From DATAAM01 sp036260075 (GTDB lineage Bacteria; Actinomycetota; Acidimicrobiia; Acidimicrobiales; JAHWLA01): DNA of 14,632 nt. Below, one piece after another: positions 1 to 7,668 of this stretch. The notes beneath the pieces are model-generated. The model did not search any database, had not been told where the DNA came from, and saw only the letters and a program-made list of their open reading frames with translations. Every line of letters starts with the position of its first letter. Position 1 is the stretch's first letter. A program made the translations under genes and the position numbers. The stretch is taken from the NCBI GenBank assembly GCA_036260075.1, contig DATAAM010000158.1:1-14632 (forward strand), read 5' to 3'.

Positions 1-36
1 CCGGAGAGTGCATCCCGCGGCTGGTAGTCGGCCCGG
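1..36. other. left edge, no gene assigned
   Basis: These 36 bases follow the stop codon of the anti-sigma gene on the minus strand. A minus-strand ATG lies at 13-11, but it has no convincing ribosome binding site and only a few codons before the edge, so it cannot be called. By analogy with the sigM region of other actinobacteria, the next gene to the left could be trxB or another near-origin gene; that is inference only. No terminator hairpin is visible here. Confidence 0.3.
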
Positions 37-810
37 TCAGAACGTCTGGGCGACCAGCAGGCGGCAGCCCTCGCTCGTCAGCACGTACAGCCGGTGGTCG
101 AGCTCGCCGCGGGGTTGGGCCAGCCGGTAGGCGACCGCCACTGCCGGTGTGCCGTTCCAGCGCAGCGTGGCCCGGTACACGAGGGGGCCGAGCCCGGTGT
201 CGAGCTCCTTGGCCACGGCCTTTTCGCAGTAGGGGTCGTCCGACGTGGTGCGCACGGTCGGCGCCCGCATCGTGGCGGTGTCGCCGGCCTCCAGGGCGGC
301 GGCACCGCTCGGGTCGGCGGCCGTGGTCGTGGTCGGGGGCGGTTCCACCACCTCCCGCACGCGGTCGGACAGCTCCCGGGCCTCGTCCATCTCGCCGAGG
401 TCGCCACCGAAGGCCACCGTGGAGGTGGCTGACGCCCCTGCCGTGCCGCCACCGCCCGCCACCTCGTCGTCGGAGAGGCGGAGCGCTGCCGTGTCGGAGT
501 CGGACGGCCGTTCGTCGTCGCCCACCACGACGGCGCCCACCACGCCCAGCACGACGAGCACAGCGGCCGCCAGCGCCACCAGTGCCGGCCGCCGGGAGCG
601 GCGCTCCTCGGCGTCGAGCGCGCGCCCGACGGCGGCGTCGACGACCGAAGCAGGGGGCAGGGGCGGCGGGGCACCGACGGCCGCCGCCGCCGCGGCCAGC
701 TCGTCGAGGCGGGCCTGGCACGTCGGGCACGAGGCCAGGTGCAGCCCCGCGTCGATGCCGTCGAGGTGCGCGCTCAGGAGGTCGTCGTCGAGGTGGGGGC
801 CGGCGTTCAT
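37..810 (-). CDS. zinc-binding membrane anti-sigma factor (RsmA-like)
   Basis: A 257-residue protein that probably holds the adjacent ECF sigma factor inactive at the membrane. The N-terminal cytoplasmic part carries the H-x3-C-x2-C signature of the ZAS anti-sigma domain (H24, C28, C31, in HLASCPTC). A single hydrophobic helix follows at about residues 75-97. Beyond it lies an outer segment of about 160 residues: a Thr/Pro-rich linker near 157-165, then a C-terminal region with one cysteine pair (C195, C249). The ATG at 810-808 overlaps the sigma-factor stop as ATGA, the usual coupling of a sigma/anti-sigma pair. Its place after a SigM-type gene matches Rv3912 in M. tuberculosis. The domain and partner are clear; the signal sensed by the outer region is unknown. 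Confidence 0.88.
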   Translation of the reverse strand: MNAGPHLDDDLLSAHLDGIDAGLHLASCPTCQARLDELAAAAAAVGAPPPLPPASVVDAAVGRALDAEERRSRRPALVALAAAVLVVLGVVGAVVVGDDERPSDSDTAALRLSDDEVAGGGGTAGASATSTVAFGGDLGEMDEARELSDRVREVVEPPPTTTTAADPSGAAALEAGDTATMRAPTVRTTSDDPYCEKAVAKELDTGLGPLVYRATLRWNGTPAVAVAYRLAQPRGELDHRLYVLTSEGCRLLVAQTF

Positions 811-1346
811 GATCGGGTGGTTGGACGGCGGTCGGGTCGGGACGGGTTCCCGAGGCGCTCGGCCACTGCCGCCCGTCCTCGGGAGATGCGGGAGCGCACG
901 GTGCCGGGCGGGATGCCGAGCACGGTGGCGATCTCGTCGTAATCGAGCCCGCACAGGTCGCGCAGCACCACGGCGGCGCGGTAGTCGGCGGGCAGCGAGC
1001 GCAGGGCGGCGTCGACGTCGACCCGATCGGCCACCGAGGAGTCGAGCGCCGTGGTCGACGCCGGGCGAGCCGACAGCGCGTCGTCGCGCGGCTCCGGGCG
1101 CCGCCGCCGGCGCCGCAGCTCGTCGAGGCACACGTTGGTGGCGACCCGGTACACCCAGGTGGAGAACCGGCTGCGCCCGTCGAAGCGGGCCAGGCCGCGC
1201 ACGATCGCCACCAAGGCGTCCTGGGCGGCGTCGGCCGCGTCGGCGTCGTTGCCCGTCATGCGACGGCACAGCCCGTAGACGAAGGGGTAGTGCCGGCGCA
1301 GCAGGGTGTCGAGCGCCCGTCGATCGCCTGCGAGCGCCTCCTGCAC
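807..1346 (-). CDS. ECF sigma-70 factor, SigM-like by context
   Basis: A 179-residue extracytoplasmic-function sigma factor that directs RNA polymerase to a stress or envelope regulon. Region 2 spans about residues 13-82 and includes FSTWVYRVATNVCLDELRR. Region 4 spans about 112-165 and includes the LPADYRAAVVLRDLCGL and GIPPGTVRSRISRGR helix-turn-helix. The only usual start is GTG at 1346-1344, which lacks a clear Shine-Dalgarno. The 13 codons between it and the kinase stop read GGRYAPGIDDAQL, whose end resembles the normal N-terminus of this family, so the start is uncertain. The gene ends in a 4-nt ATGA overlap with the anti-sigma gene. The name SigM rests on gene order after murJ and a kinase, not on promoter recognition. 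Confidence 0.9.
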   Translation of the reverse strand: MQEALAGDRRALDTLLRRHYPFVYGLCRRMTGNDADAADAAQDALVAIVRGLARFDGRSRFSTWVYRVATNVCLDELRRRRRRPEPRDDALSARPASTTALDSSVADRVDVDAALRSLPADYRAAVVLRDLCGLDYDEIATVLGIPPGTVRSRISRGRAAVAERLGNPSRPDRRPTTRS

Positions 1347-1385
1347 CAGTTGCGCGTCGTCGATGCCGGGAGCGTACCGGCCGCC

Positions 1386-2864
1386 TCAGGCGCGGACGCT
1401 GATCTCCGCGATCTCGGCCTTGTTGTCCATCCCGGGGTCGGTGATCCACACCAGCACCGCGCTCGCCCGGCGGCGCCCCAGGTCGAAGCTCACGTCGCCG
1501 TCGATGGCGGTCTCCCGGGCGACGGGAGCGCCCCAGTCCGCCAGCTCGGTGCCGGGCCGGTCGGCCACGTACACCGCCGCCGCCCATCCCTGCGTGGGGG
1601 AGCGCACCTCCAGCCGCCGCAGCGCCCGCCCGCCCGAGACCTGCACGTAGAGCCCCACCCCGTCCTTGAGGTTGCCGAAGTCGCGGGTGTTGTAGCGGCT
1701 GGTCGCCCACGCCGTGTCCGGGCGCCCGTCGACGGCCAGCGATGCCGTGTCCTCGTTCTCGTCGCCGTCTCCCAGCGGGTCGAACGAGTGGGCGGCCACG
1801 ACCCGCACGGCGGCGCCGCCGGGTGCGGGCCCCGGCCCGGCGGACGGCTCGTCGTCGGAGGGGAGGACCGCCAGCGCCACCGCCACGGCACCGGCGACGA
1901 GGGCGGCCACGAGCAGCGCAGGCACCCAGCTGCGCCGGCCCGGGCGGGCCAACGGCACCACGCCGCCGGGGGGCGTGGGCTCCCGCACCACCATGGGGTC
2001 GGCGTCGTCGGGCCCCAGGTCGACGGCGAGCAGGGCGCCGCGGAGGTCGGCGGCGCTGCGGAAGCGGCGGTCGGGGTCCTTGGCCATGGCCCGCAGCACG
2101 ACCTGCTCCAGTGGCCGGGGGATGCCCGCCCGCAGCTGCCGGGGCGTGACCGGCTCGGCCCGCACGTGCTGGAGGGCGGTGGCCAATTCGGTGTCGGCCG
2201 CGAACGGAGGGCGCCCGCACAGCATCTCGTAGAGGACGACGCCCAGCGCGTACACGTCGGAGCGGGCGTCGGGCGAACGGCCCTCGACCTGCTCGGGGGA
2301 GAGGTACTTGGCCGTCCCCACCACCGCTCCCGTCTGGGTGAGGTCGCCGCCCGCCGCCTGGAGCTTGGCGATGCCGAAGTCGGCCACCTTGACCCGCACC
2401 CCGCCACCGGGCTCGTCGCACAGCAGGATGTTGGCGGGCTTCACGTCACGGTGGACCAGGCCTGCCCGGTGCGCCCGTTCCAAGGCGTCGGCCACCTGGG
2501 CGGCGATGTGCACGGCGGTGGCAGTCGGCAGCGAGCCCTCCTCCAGCGCCTGGCGCAGCGTGCGTCCCCGTACCAGCTCCATGACGATGAACGCCACGCC
2601 GTCGTCCTCGCCGGTGTCGTAGGTGGCCACGATGCCGGGGTGGGCCAAGCGGGCGGCGGCCACCGCCTCACGGCGGAAGCGCTCGACGAAGCCGTCGTCT
2701 TCGGCCAGGTGGGGGTGGAGGATCTTCACCGCCACCGGCCGGGCCAGCACGTCGTCGTGGCCCTCCCACACCTCGGCCATGCCGCCCCGGGCGATGGGGG
2801 CGACGAGTCGGTAGCGGCCGGCGAGGGTGCGATCGGTGGTCAGCGAGAAGGCGTGATCGGCCAC
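1386..2864 (-). CDS. transmembrane Ser/Thr protein kinase with outer discoidin-like domain
   Basis: A 492-residue PknB-type kinase. The catalytic domain covers about residues 18-280 and looks active: Gly-rich loop IARGGMAEV, ATP lysine K47, catalytic loop HRDVKPAN with D140, K142 and N145, DFG at 162-164, and SPEQ at 189-192 in the APE position. T176, T178 and T184 are possible activation-loop phosphosites. A Pro/Arg juxtamembrane segment leads to one membrane helix (about 314-334). The outer part (335-492) contains SLAVDGRPDTAW at 375-386, typical of galactose-binding/F5-8 type C folds. In mycobacterial MviN (Rv3910), from memory, a pseudokinase plus similar outer domain is fused to the flippase; here the kinase is a separate gene. 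The GTG start at 2864-2862 is preceded by a weak GAGAA. It probably responds to cell-wall material; ligand and substrates are unknown. Confidence 0.93.
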   Translation of the reverse strand: MADHAFSLTTDRTLAGRYRLVAPIARGGMAEVWEGHDDVLARPVAVKILHPHLAEDDGFVERFRREAVAAARLAHPGIVATYDTGEDDGVAFIVMELVRGRTLRQALEEGSLPTATAVHIAAQVADALERAHRAGLVHRDVKPANILLCDEPGGGVRVKVADFGIAKLQAAGGDLTQTGAVVGTAKYLSPEQVEGRSPDARSDVYALGVVLYEMLCGRPPFAADTELATALQHVRAEPVTPRQLRAGIPRPLEQVVLRAMAKDPDRRFRSAADLRGALLAVDLGPDDADPMVVREPTPPGGVVPLARPGRRSWVPALLVAALVAGAVAVALAVLPSDDEPSAGPGPAPGGAAVRVVAAHSFDPLGDGDENEDTASLAVDGRPDTAWATSRYNTRDFGNLKDGVGLYVQVSGGRALRRLEVRSPTQGWAAAVYVADRPGTELADWGAPVARETAIDGDVSFDLGRRRASAVLVWITDPGMDNKAEIAEISVRA

Positions 2865-2890
2865 GACGTTCTCACGGTACCCATGACGGG

Positions 2891-3733
2891 CTACTTCGGG
2901 ACGTGGAACGTCACCCCGATGATGCGCGGGCCGCCGTGGGTGCCGATCACCGCGCCGATCTGGGCCACCAGGATGTCTTCACGCGGGTAGACGGCCCCGA
3001 GCAGGTCGAGCAGCTCGTCGACGTCGGGCGCGTCGCCGTGCATCACGGCCAGGTCTTCCACCCGGGGGAACTGGCGCACCTTCTCCACCAGATAGCGCAG
3101 CGACTTCGAGCGCGTGCGCTGCTTCGACTCGGGCTCCACCTTGCCGTCGGCCAGCTCGATGATCGGCTTGATCGACAGCACGGAGCCCAGCAGGGCCTGG
3201 GCGCTGCCGATGCGCCCGCCCTTCTTCAGGTTCTCGAGGGTGTCGAGCGCTCCGTAGATGCGGGTGCGGGAGACCAGGTCCTCGGCTGCCCCCACGCAGT
3301 CGTCGAGGCCCTTGCCCTGCTTGCCGAGGCGGGCGGCGGCCACCGCCATCAGGCCTTGGCCCAGGCTGACCGCCCGCGAGTCGACCACCCGCACCGGCAC
3401 CAGGTCGCCCACCGCCTTGGCGCCGAGCACGGCGGCCTGATGGGTGGCCGACAGGGCCGACGACAACGTGACGCACACCACGCCGGTGGCGCCCTCGGCC
3501 GCCGCCTTCCGGAACGCCTCCTCGAACGCGCCGGGCGAGGGGGCGGACGTCTCGGGCAGCACGGGCGAGCTCGCCATGCGGCTCCAGAACTCGGCGGGCG
3601 AGAGGTCCTTGCGGTCGACGAAGGACTCCTCGCCGAAGCGGATGGTGAGGGGCACGATCTCGATGTCGAGCTCCTCGGCCAGCTCGGGCGGCAGGTCGCA
3701 GGCGCTGTCGGTCACGACTCGGGTGCCGGCCAT
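2891..3733 (-). CDS. DegV/FakB family fatty-acid-binding protein
   Basis: A 280-residue DegV-fold protein, a normal length for the family. Such proteins bind a fatty acid and, when paired with the kinase FakA, present it for phosphorylation into phospholipid synthesis. Family motifs seen are VTDSACDLP (7-15), TSAPSPG (62-68), SSALSATHQ (91-99), VVDSRAVSLGQG (116-127), the hallmark NLKKGGRIG (168-176), LSIKPII (186-192) and GTHGGP with H266 (264-269). The ATG at 3733-3731 has a good GGAGGGAGAG site at 3751-3742, inside the 3' end of the upstream gene, which sets the start. No fakA is in the window, so the partner would have to be encoded elsewhere. Its place between murJ and the kinase may link lipid supply to wall synthesis; this is inference. 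Confidence 0.93.
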   Translation of the reverse strand: MAGTRVVTDSACDLPPELAEELDIEIVPLTIRFGEESFVDRKDLSPAEFWSRMASSPVLPETSAPSPGAFEEAFRKAAAEGATGVVCVTLSSALSATHQAAVLGAKAVGDLVPVRVVDSRAVSLGQGLMAVAAARLGKQGKGLDDCVGAAEDLVSRTRIYGALDTLENLKKGGRIGSAQALLGSVLSIKPIIELADGKVEPESKQRTRSKSLRYLVEKVRQFPRVEDLAVMHGDAPDVDELLDLLGAVYPREDILVAQIGAVIGTHGGPRIIGVTFHVPK

Positions 3734-3738
3734 CGTGC

Positions 3739-4098
3739 CTACTCTCCCTCCTCGGCGCTGGTGGCCGACTTCTCGATGTCGTACCAGCCCTTCATGCGGT
3801 CCCACTTCTTCAGCAGGAACGACCGCGCCTCCTTGCGGACGGTGACGCGGGCCTTCCGCTGCTCCAGCACCGAGAAGTCCTCGAGCGTGGCCTCGTTCTC
3901 CTGGGCCACGCGGGCGGCCTCGGCCTGGGCCACCTCCGCGTTGGCGGACGTGCGCAGCTCCAGCCCGGCGGCGTCGGCCGCGTCGTGGGCGATGCCGTCG
4001 AGCTGCGCCTGCATGACGAGGGGCGATGCCAGCTCGATGGCCAGGAAGCCCACGAGGGCGATCCCCAGGACGATCTTGACCAGCCAACCTGTGATCAA
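3739..4098 (-). CDS. small single-helix membrane protein, TadE-like N-terminus
   Basis: A 119-residue protein of unknown function. Residues 5-27 form a hydrophobic helix. The following stretch, VMQAQLDGIAHDAADAAG (28-45), resembles the segment after the membrane helix in TadE/TadG pilus-like proteins. Residues 52-110 are charged, rich in Ala, Glu, Lys and Arg, and likely helical. The start appears to be TTG at 4098-4096, whose TTGA overlaps the murJ stop by 4 nt. No better start lies upstream without running into murJ. The gene ends 5 nt before degV and lies in the same operon. It may be an accessory factor for the envelope operon or a diverged pseudopilin-like protein; the TadE resemblance is weak. 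Confidence 0.72.
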   Translation of the reverse strand: MITGWLVKIVLGIALVGFLAIELASPLVMQAQLDGIAHDAADAAGLELRTSANAEVAQAEAARVAQENEATLEDFSVLEQRKARVTVRKEARSFLLKKWDRMKGWYDIEKSATSAEEGE

Positions 4099-5666
4099 GC
4101 CGGTGGCCTCCGCGTGCGGAACAGAGCTTGCAGCTCCCCGGCGCCGACGGCGCGGGCGACGAGAACGTACACGGAAATCCCGAGCGGGACGGCGATGCCG
4201 ACCTGCAGCAGCGGCTCGTCGGTCGTCCGGCTCGCGGCCGTCACCACCGCACCCATCACGGCCGCGGCCGCCGCCGTGCGGCCCAGGGAGCGGAGGAGCT
4301 CGCCGCCGCCCAGCCCGCCGGTGCGCCGACGGAGGCGGTCGAAGGCCAGCAGCGTGCCGGCCGTGTAGGCGAGCGCGAAGGCGAGGGCCAGCCCGGCCAC
4401 GCCCATCGAGGGGTACAGCGCGAAGGCGAGAGCCACGTTCAGGCCGTTCTCCACCACGTACAGCCGGAACATCGTGCGCGTGTCCTGCATGGCCTGGTAA
4501 GCCCGCATGAGCATGAGGTAGGCGCTGAAGGCAGGCAGACCGACGGCGAGGCAGGCGAGCACGCCCGCCGTCGCCTCCACCGAGGACGCCCGGAAGGCGC
4601 CGTGGTCGAGGGCCACGTCCACCACCGGGCGGGCCAGCGCCAGGTACCCGACGGCGGCGGGCAGGAGCACGAAGGCGATGGACCGCAGCCCGAGCACCAC
4701 CCCGCGCCGGAAGGCCTCGACGTCGCCGCGCGCCCAGCGCTCGGCCAGGTCGGGCAGCAGCGCGGTCATGATCGACACGCTGAAGACCCCGTGGGGGAGG
4801 AGGAAGAACATCTGGCCCGCCTGGTACGCGGTCACGTCGCCTCCGTCGCCCTGGTTGGCGAGCACGAGCACGACGTAGAGCGCCACCTGGTTTGCGGCGG
4901 CGAACCCGAACGTCCAGCCCGAGAGGCGCAGCACCCGTCGCACGGCGGGGTCGCCCGGTGCCCAGCGCCAGCGCAGGCGGATGCCCGCCCCCCGCAGGGC
5001 GAACACCTGGGCGAGGGCCTGCACGGCCACCCCGGCCGTGGTGCCCAGGCCCAGCAGCAGGAGGGTGGTGGTGTCGCCCCGCACGGCGGCCACCGAGAGC
5101 GAGCCGGCCACGTGCGGCACGGCCAGCAGCACGCCGATCACCACCAGGTTGTTGAAGACGGGGGCGAACATCGGCGCGGCGAAGCGTCGGCGCACGTTGG
5201 CCAGCGCGGTGGCCATGGTGATCACCCCGTAGAGCAGGACCTGGGGGGCGAACAGGAAGAGGAGGAAGGTGGCCACCGCCCGTTGGTCCGCGGCCACGTC
5301 GCCGGTGCGGCCCACCGTGTACAGGCCGATGACCGCCGGAGCCGCCAGCGCGAAGAGGGCGGTGAGGCCGACGAGCACGACGAGGGCCGTGGTGACCACG
5401 GCCGACACGTGCGCCCAGGCCCCCTCCTCGTCGCCGCGGCCGAGGAGGTCGACGAAGACGGGCACGAGCGTGGCCGACAGCACGCCGCCCAGCGCCAGCT
5501 CGTACACGATGTTGGGCGTGGTGTTGGCCAGCGTGTAGGCGTCGGTGAGGCGCGTGAAGTTGAACGCGTAAGCGAGCGCGAACACGCGGCCGAACCCCGT
5601 GAGGCGGGAGAGCACCGTGCCCGCCGCCATCACTGCCGTGCGGCGGACGAGCACGTCTCCGCTCAT
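4095..5666 (-). CDS. murJ: MurJ/MviN lipid II flippase
   Basis: A 523-residue, very hydrophobic protein with about 14 membrane helices. It is the lipid II flippase that moves the peptidoglycan precursor across the membrane. The N-terminal family signature is clear: VLSRLTGFGRV (18-28, R21 and R27), TDAYTLANTTPN (41-52) and LGGVLSATLVPVF (59-71). The helix with MFFLLPHGVFSVSIMTALLPDL matches the central repeat, and Arg-rich loops face the cytoplasm. The protein ends near FRTRRPPA, so it lacks the pseudokinase and outer domain fused in mycobacteria; a separate kinase gene lies four genes on. The ATG at 5666-5664 overlaps the stop of a 19-codon mini-frame, and its own stop overlaps the next start. 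No strong Shine-Dalgarno precedes it, so translation is probably coupled. Confidence 0.96.
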   Translation of the reverse strand: MSGDVLVRRTAVMAAGTVLSRLTGFGRVFALAYAFNFTRLTDAYTLANTTPNIVYELALGGVLSATLVPVFVDLLGRGDEEGAWAHVSAVVTTALVVLVGLTALFALAAPAVIGLYTVGRTGDVAADQRAVATFLLFLFAPQVLLYGVITMATALANVRRRFAAPMFAPVFNNLVVIGVLLAVPHVAGSLSVAAVRGDTTTLLLLGLGTTAGVAVQALAQVFALRGAGIRLRWRWAPGDPAVRRVLRLSGWTFGFAAANQVALYVVLVLANQGDGGDVTAYQAGQMFFLLPHGVFSVSIMTALLPDLAERWARGDVEAFRRGVVLGLRSIAFVLLPAAVGYLALARPVVDVALDHGAFRASSVEATAGVLACLAVGLPAFSAYLMLMRAYQAMQDTRTMFRLYVVENGLNVALAFALYPSMGVAGLALAFALAYTAGTLLAFDRLRRRTGGLGGGELLRSLGRTAAAAAVMGAVVTAASRTTDEPLLQVGIAVPLGISVYVLVARAVGAGELQALFRTRRPPA

Positions 5667-5722
5667 GGGCGCCGCACCGGCCGACGGCCGGTCCCGCCTG
5701 CCAGGACCCGGAGCCGGCTCAT
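5663..5722 (-). CDS. possible 19-codon coupling mini-ORF before murJ
   Basis: The 52-nt gap between the DUF6049 stop and the murJ start is spanned exactly by a short frame, MSRLRVLAGGTGRRPVRRP. Its ATG overlaps the DUF6049 stop as ATGA at 5722-5719. Its TGA overlaps the murJ start, again as ATGA, at 5666-5663. A ribosome could thus be handed from DUF6049 to murJ without a free ribosome binding site. In a GC-rich genome a frame of this length can arise by chance, and the peptide itself need have no function. Confidence 0.3.
   Translation of the reverse strand: MSRLRVLAGGTGRRPVRRP
5676..5692. repeat. 17-nt near-perfect palindrome in the DUF6049-murJ gap
   Basis: ACCGGCCG and CGGCCGGT flank one central base, giving two 8-nt arms. 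It sits 10 nt upstream of the murJ start and inside the 19-codon mini-frame. As RNA the single-base centre would force the stem to open a few pairs to make a loop; as DNA it could be a dimeric protein site. High GC raises the chance of such palindromes. Confidence 0.4.
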
Positions 5723-7668
5723 GAGGGGACGAGCCGCCGGTTGCGCCGGCTGCGGGTGGCGTGCCGCCCCCACCAGGCGAACAGCACGCCGAGGGCGCCG
5801 AACGACAGCACGAGGCCGACGCCCGAGAAGGCGGTGGAACGGACCGTGAACCGGGTCTCGCCCACCCGCAGGGCGCCGTCGGGGGAGAACAGGCGCACGC
5901 GCAGGGGGAAGGCCCCGGAGCCGCGGGCCTCCACCGAGAAGCGCTCGGTGGTGTTGCGCCGCGCCAGCTCGATGCGGCGCGACCCGCCGTCGGGGAAGGC
6001 CAGCCGGTCGCTGGTGACCCGCACCTCCAGGCGTACCGGGTAGCCCGTCTCGCTCAGCACCGTCACCGGGATCTCGCCCCGTCGGGCGGTGAGCGTGATC
6101 GTGCGGGCCTCGGGCACGCGCACGCGGCTCAGCTCCTGGTCGACGCGCCGAGCCAGCCCGTCGAGGTAGACGGCGCGCTGGCGGGCCCGCAGCTCCGACG
6201 ACTGCGAGACGAGCAGCTGCTCCTCCAAGCGGTCGTCGAGCGGGTTGGCCGAATCGAGCATCCCGCTGAAGGAGCGCAGCCGTCGGCGCTCGGCCCCGAT
6301 GCGCTCGACGGGCAACGGGGCGGGCCGGTCGGTCACCGTGGGGTTGGGGCCGCGCACGAGGGTGGCGTTGCGGCTGGTGGTGGCGGGGGGCACGTCGGCG
6401 AAGAGGGTGTCGAGCGTGGCCGGCGCCACGACCGGCGCGTCGGCGAGGCCTCCGAGCAGGGTGTCGAGGAAGTCGCGCTGGGGCCGCCACGACAACGACG
6501 GCATCAGCACGACGCCGCGGGCGCGACCGGGCCGGTCGAGGGCCACCACGGCCAGGTCGGCCAAGAGGTGGTGCGCCGCCAGCACCGGGTCGGTGCCGTC
6601 GAGGAAGTGGGCGGCCAGCCCGGGGTCGGCGGCCACCGCCTCGAGCCGCCGGACGTCGCCGGTGTCCAGCTGGAACGGCTGCGTGAGCGTGACGGGCAGG
6701 TCGACGGGGGCCAGCAACCGCTCGGGCACGACCACCCGCTCCACGCCGCGGCCGCGCAGGGGCTGCAGCACCTCGGGGCGCAGCGGCTCGTCCACCACCG
6801 CCAGCGCCGCGCTCGGCTGGCGGTCGAGCGTGTCGTCGAGCACCTGCCTGCCCCGTTGGAGCTGGGCCGCCGCCTCGTCGAGCACGGCGGGGTCGGCGAA
6901 GCCGGCGGTCGGCACGTACGTCCGACCGAGCACCTGGCGGCCGTCGAGCGCCTCGCGCAACGTGGCCAACGTCTCCCGGTCGCGCTCGTCGCCCTCGGCC
7001 AGCGCTTGGAGCGTCTCCGGCGTGGGCTGCACGGCGAGCGGGATGCCGGCGTGCGCTTCGAGCGCCGTCGCCAGCGCGGCCAGGCGGTCGCGCTCGGCGT
7101 CGGTGAGGCGCCGGCGCCCGTCGGCCGCCAGTGCCGGTGGCGCGTGCACGGGCAGGACCAGCGCGGCCAGCAGCTTCGGTGCGCCGTCGGTCGGCGGGGT
7201 GGCGTAGACGAGGTGGGTGGTGAGCTGGGCCAGGGCGGGACCGCCGCCGACGCGGCGCAGCTCCACCCGCACGGGGTAGGCGCCTTCGTCGCGCAGTCGC
7301 AACCGTGTGGGGTCGGCGGGTTGCAACGGGTCCTGCACCGGGAGCTTGGCCAGCAGGGCGCCGCCGGGATCGAGGCTGAGCTCGCTCAACGGCGTGGCCG
7401 TGACCGCCAGCGTGGCGCCCCGAACCCGGCCCTCGACCGTGCGGGCGAACTCCGAGCGGCTCGAGACGCGGCGGTACACCGACACGGCCAGCTCGGTGTC
7501 CGGCGGCGCCGGCCCGTTCTGCACCCGGACCCGCAGGACGAAGTCCTGGCCCGGCCCGACCCAGGAGGTCTGCGAGGCCAGGCGCAGGCCGAGCGCCCCG
7601 TCGCTCTGGCCGGCCGCGGGCAGGGCGAGGGTGACGAGGGCTGCCGCCAGGGCCGCCGCCCGCTTCAC
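5719..7668 (-). CDS. DUF6049-family membrane-anchored exoprotein
   Basis: A 649-residue secreted protein anchored at its C-terminus. It has a signal peptide (about 1-20, MKRAAALAAALVTLALPAAG). A large outer region follows, including Ig-like stretches such as LGLRLASQTSWVGPGQDFVLRVRVQ near the start and a beta-rich part around 540-610. The C-terminal membrane helix (about 614-632) is followed by a basic tail RHATRSRRNRRLVPS. This architecture immediately before murJ is that of the Rv3909 family (DUF6049), whose biochemical role is not known to me; a link to peptidoglycan export or wall assembly is inferred from strict gene neighbourhood. The GTG at 7668-7666 overlaps the GNAT stop by 4 nt (GTGA). 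Confidence 0.85.
   Translation of the reverse strand: MKRAAALAAALVTLALPAAGQSDGALGLRLASQTSWVGPGQDFVLRVRVQNGPAPPDTELAVSVYRRVSSRSEFARTVEGRVRGATLAVTATPLSELSLDPGGALLAKLPVQDPLQPADPTRLRLRDEGAYPVRVELRRVGGGPALAQLTTHLVYATPPTDGAPKLLAALVLPVHAPPALAADGRRRLTDAERDRLAALATALEAHAGIPLAVQPTPETLQALAEGDERDRETLATLREALDGRQVLGRTYVPTAGFADPAVLDEAAAQLQRGRQVLDDTLDRQPSAALAVVDEPLRPEVLQPLRGRGVERVVVPERLLAPVDLPVTLTQPFQLDTGDVRRLEAVAADPGLAAHFLDGTDPVLAAHHLLADLAVVALDRPGRARGVVLMPSLSWRPQRDFLDTLLGGLADAPVVAPATLDTLFADVPPATTSRNATLVRGPNPTVTDRPAPLPVERIGAERRRLRSFSGMLDSANPLDDRLEEQLLVSQSSELRARQRAVYLDGLARRVDQELSRVRVPEARTITLTARRGEIPVTVLSETGYPVRLEVRVTSDRLAFPDGGSRRIELARRNTTERFSVEARGSGAFPLRVRLFSPDGALRVGETRFTVRSTAFSGVGLVLSFGALGVLFAWWGRHATRSRRNRRLVPS

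Noticed and set aside
4095..5666. MurJ fused to a pseudokinase as in mycobacteria
   Set aside because: The frame stops cleanly after the last helix and overlaps a separate small gene; the kinase is encoded four genes further on.
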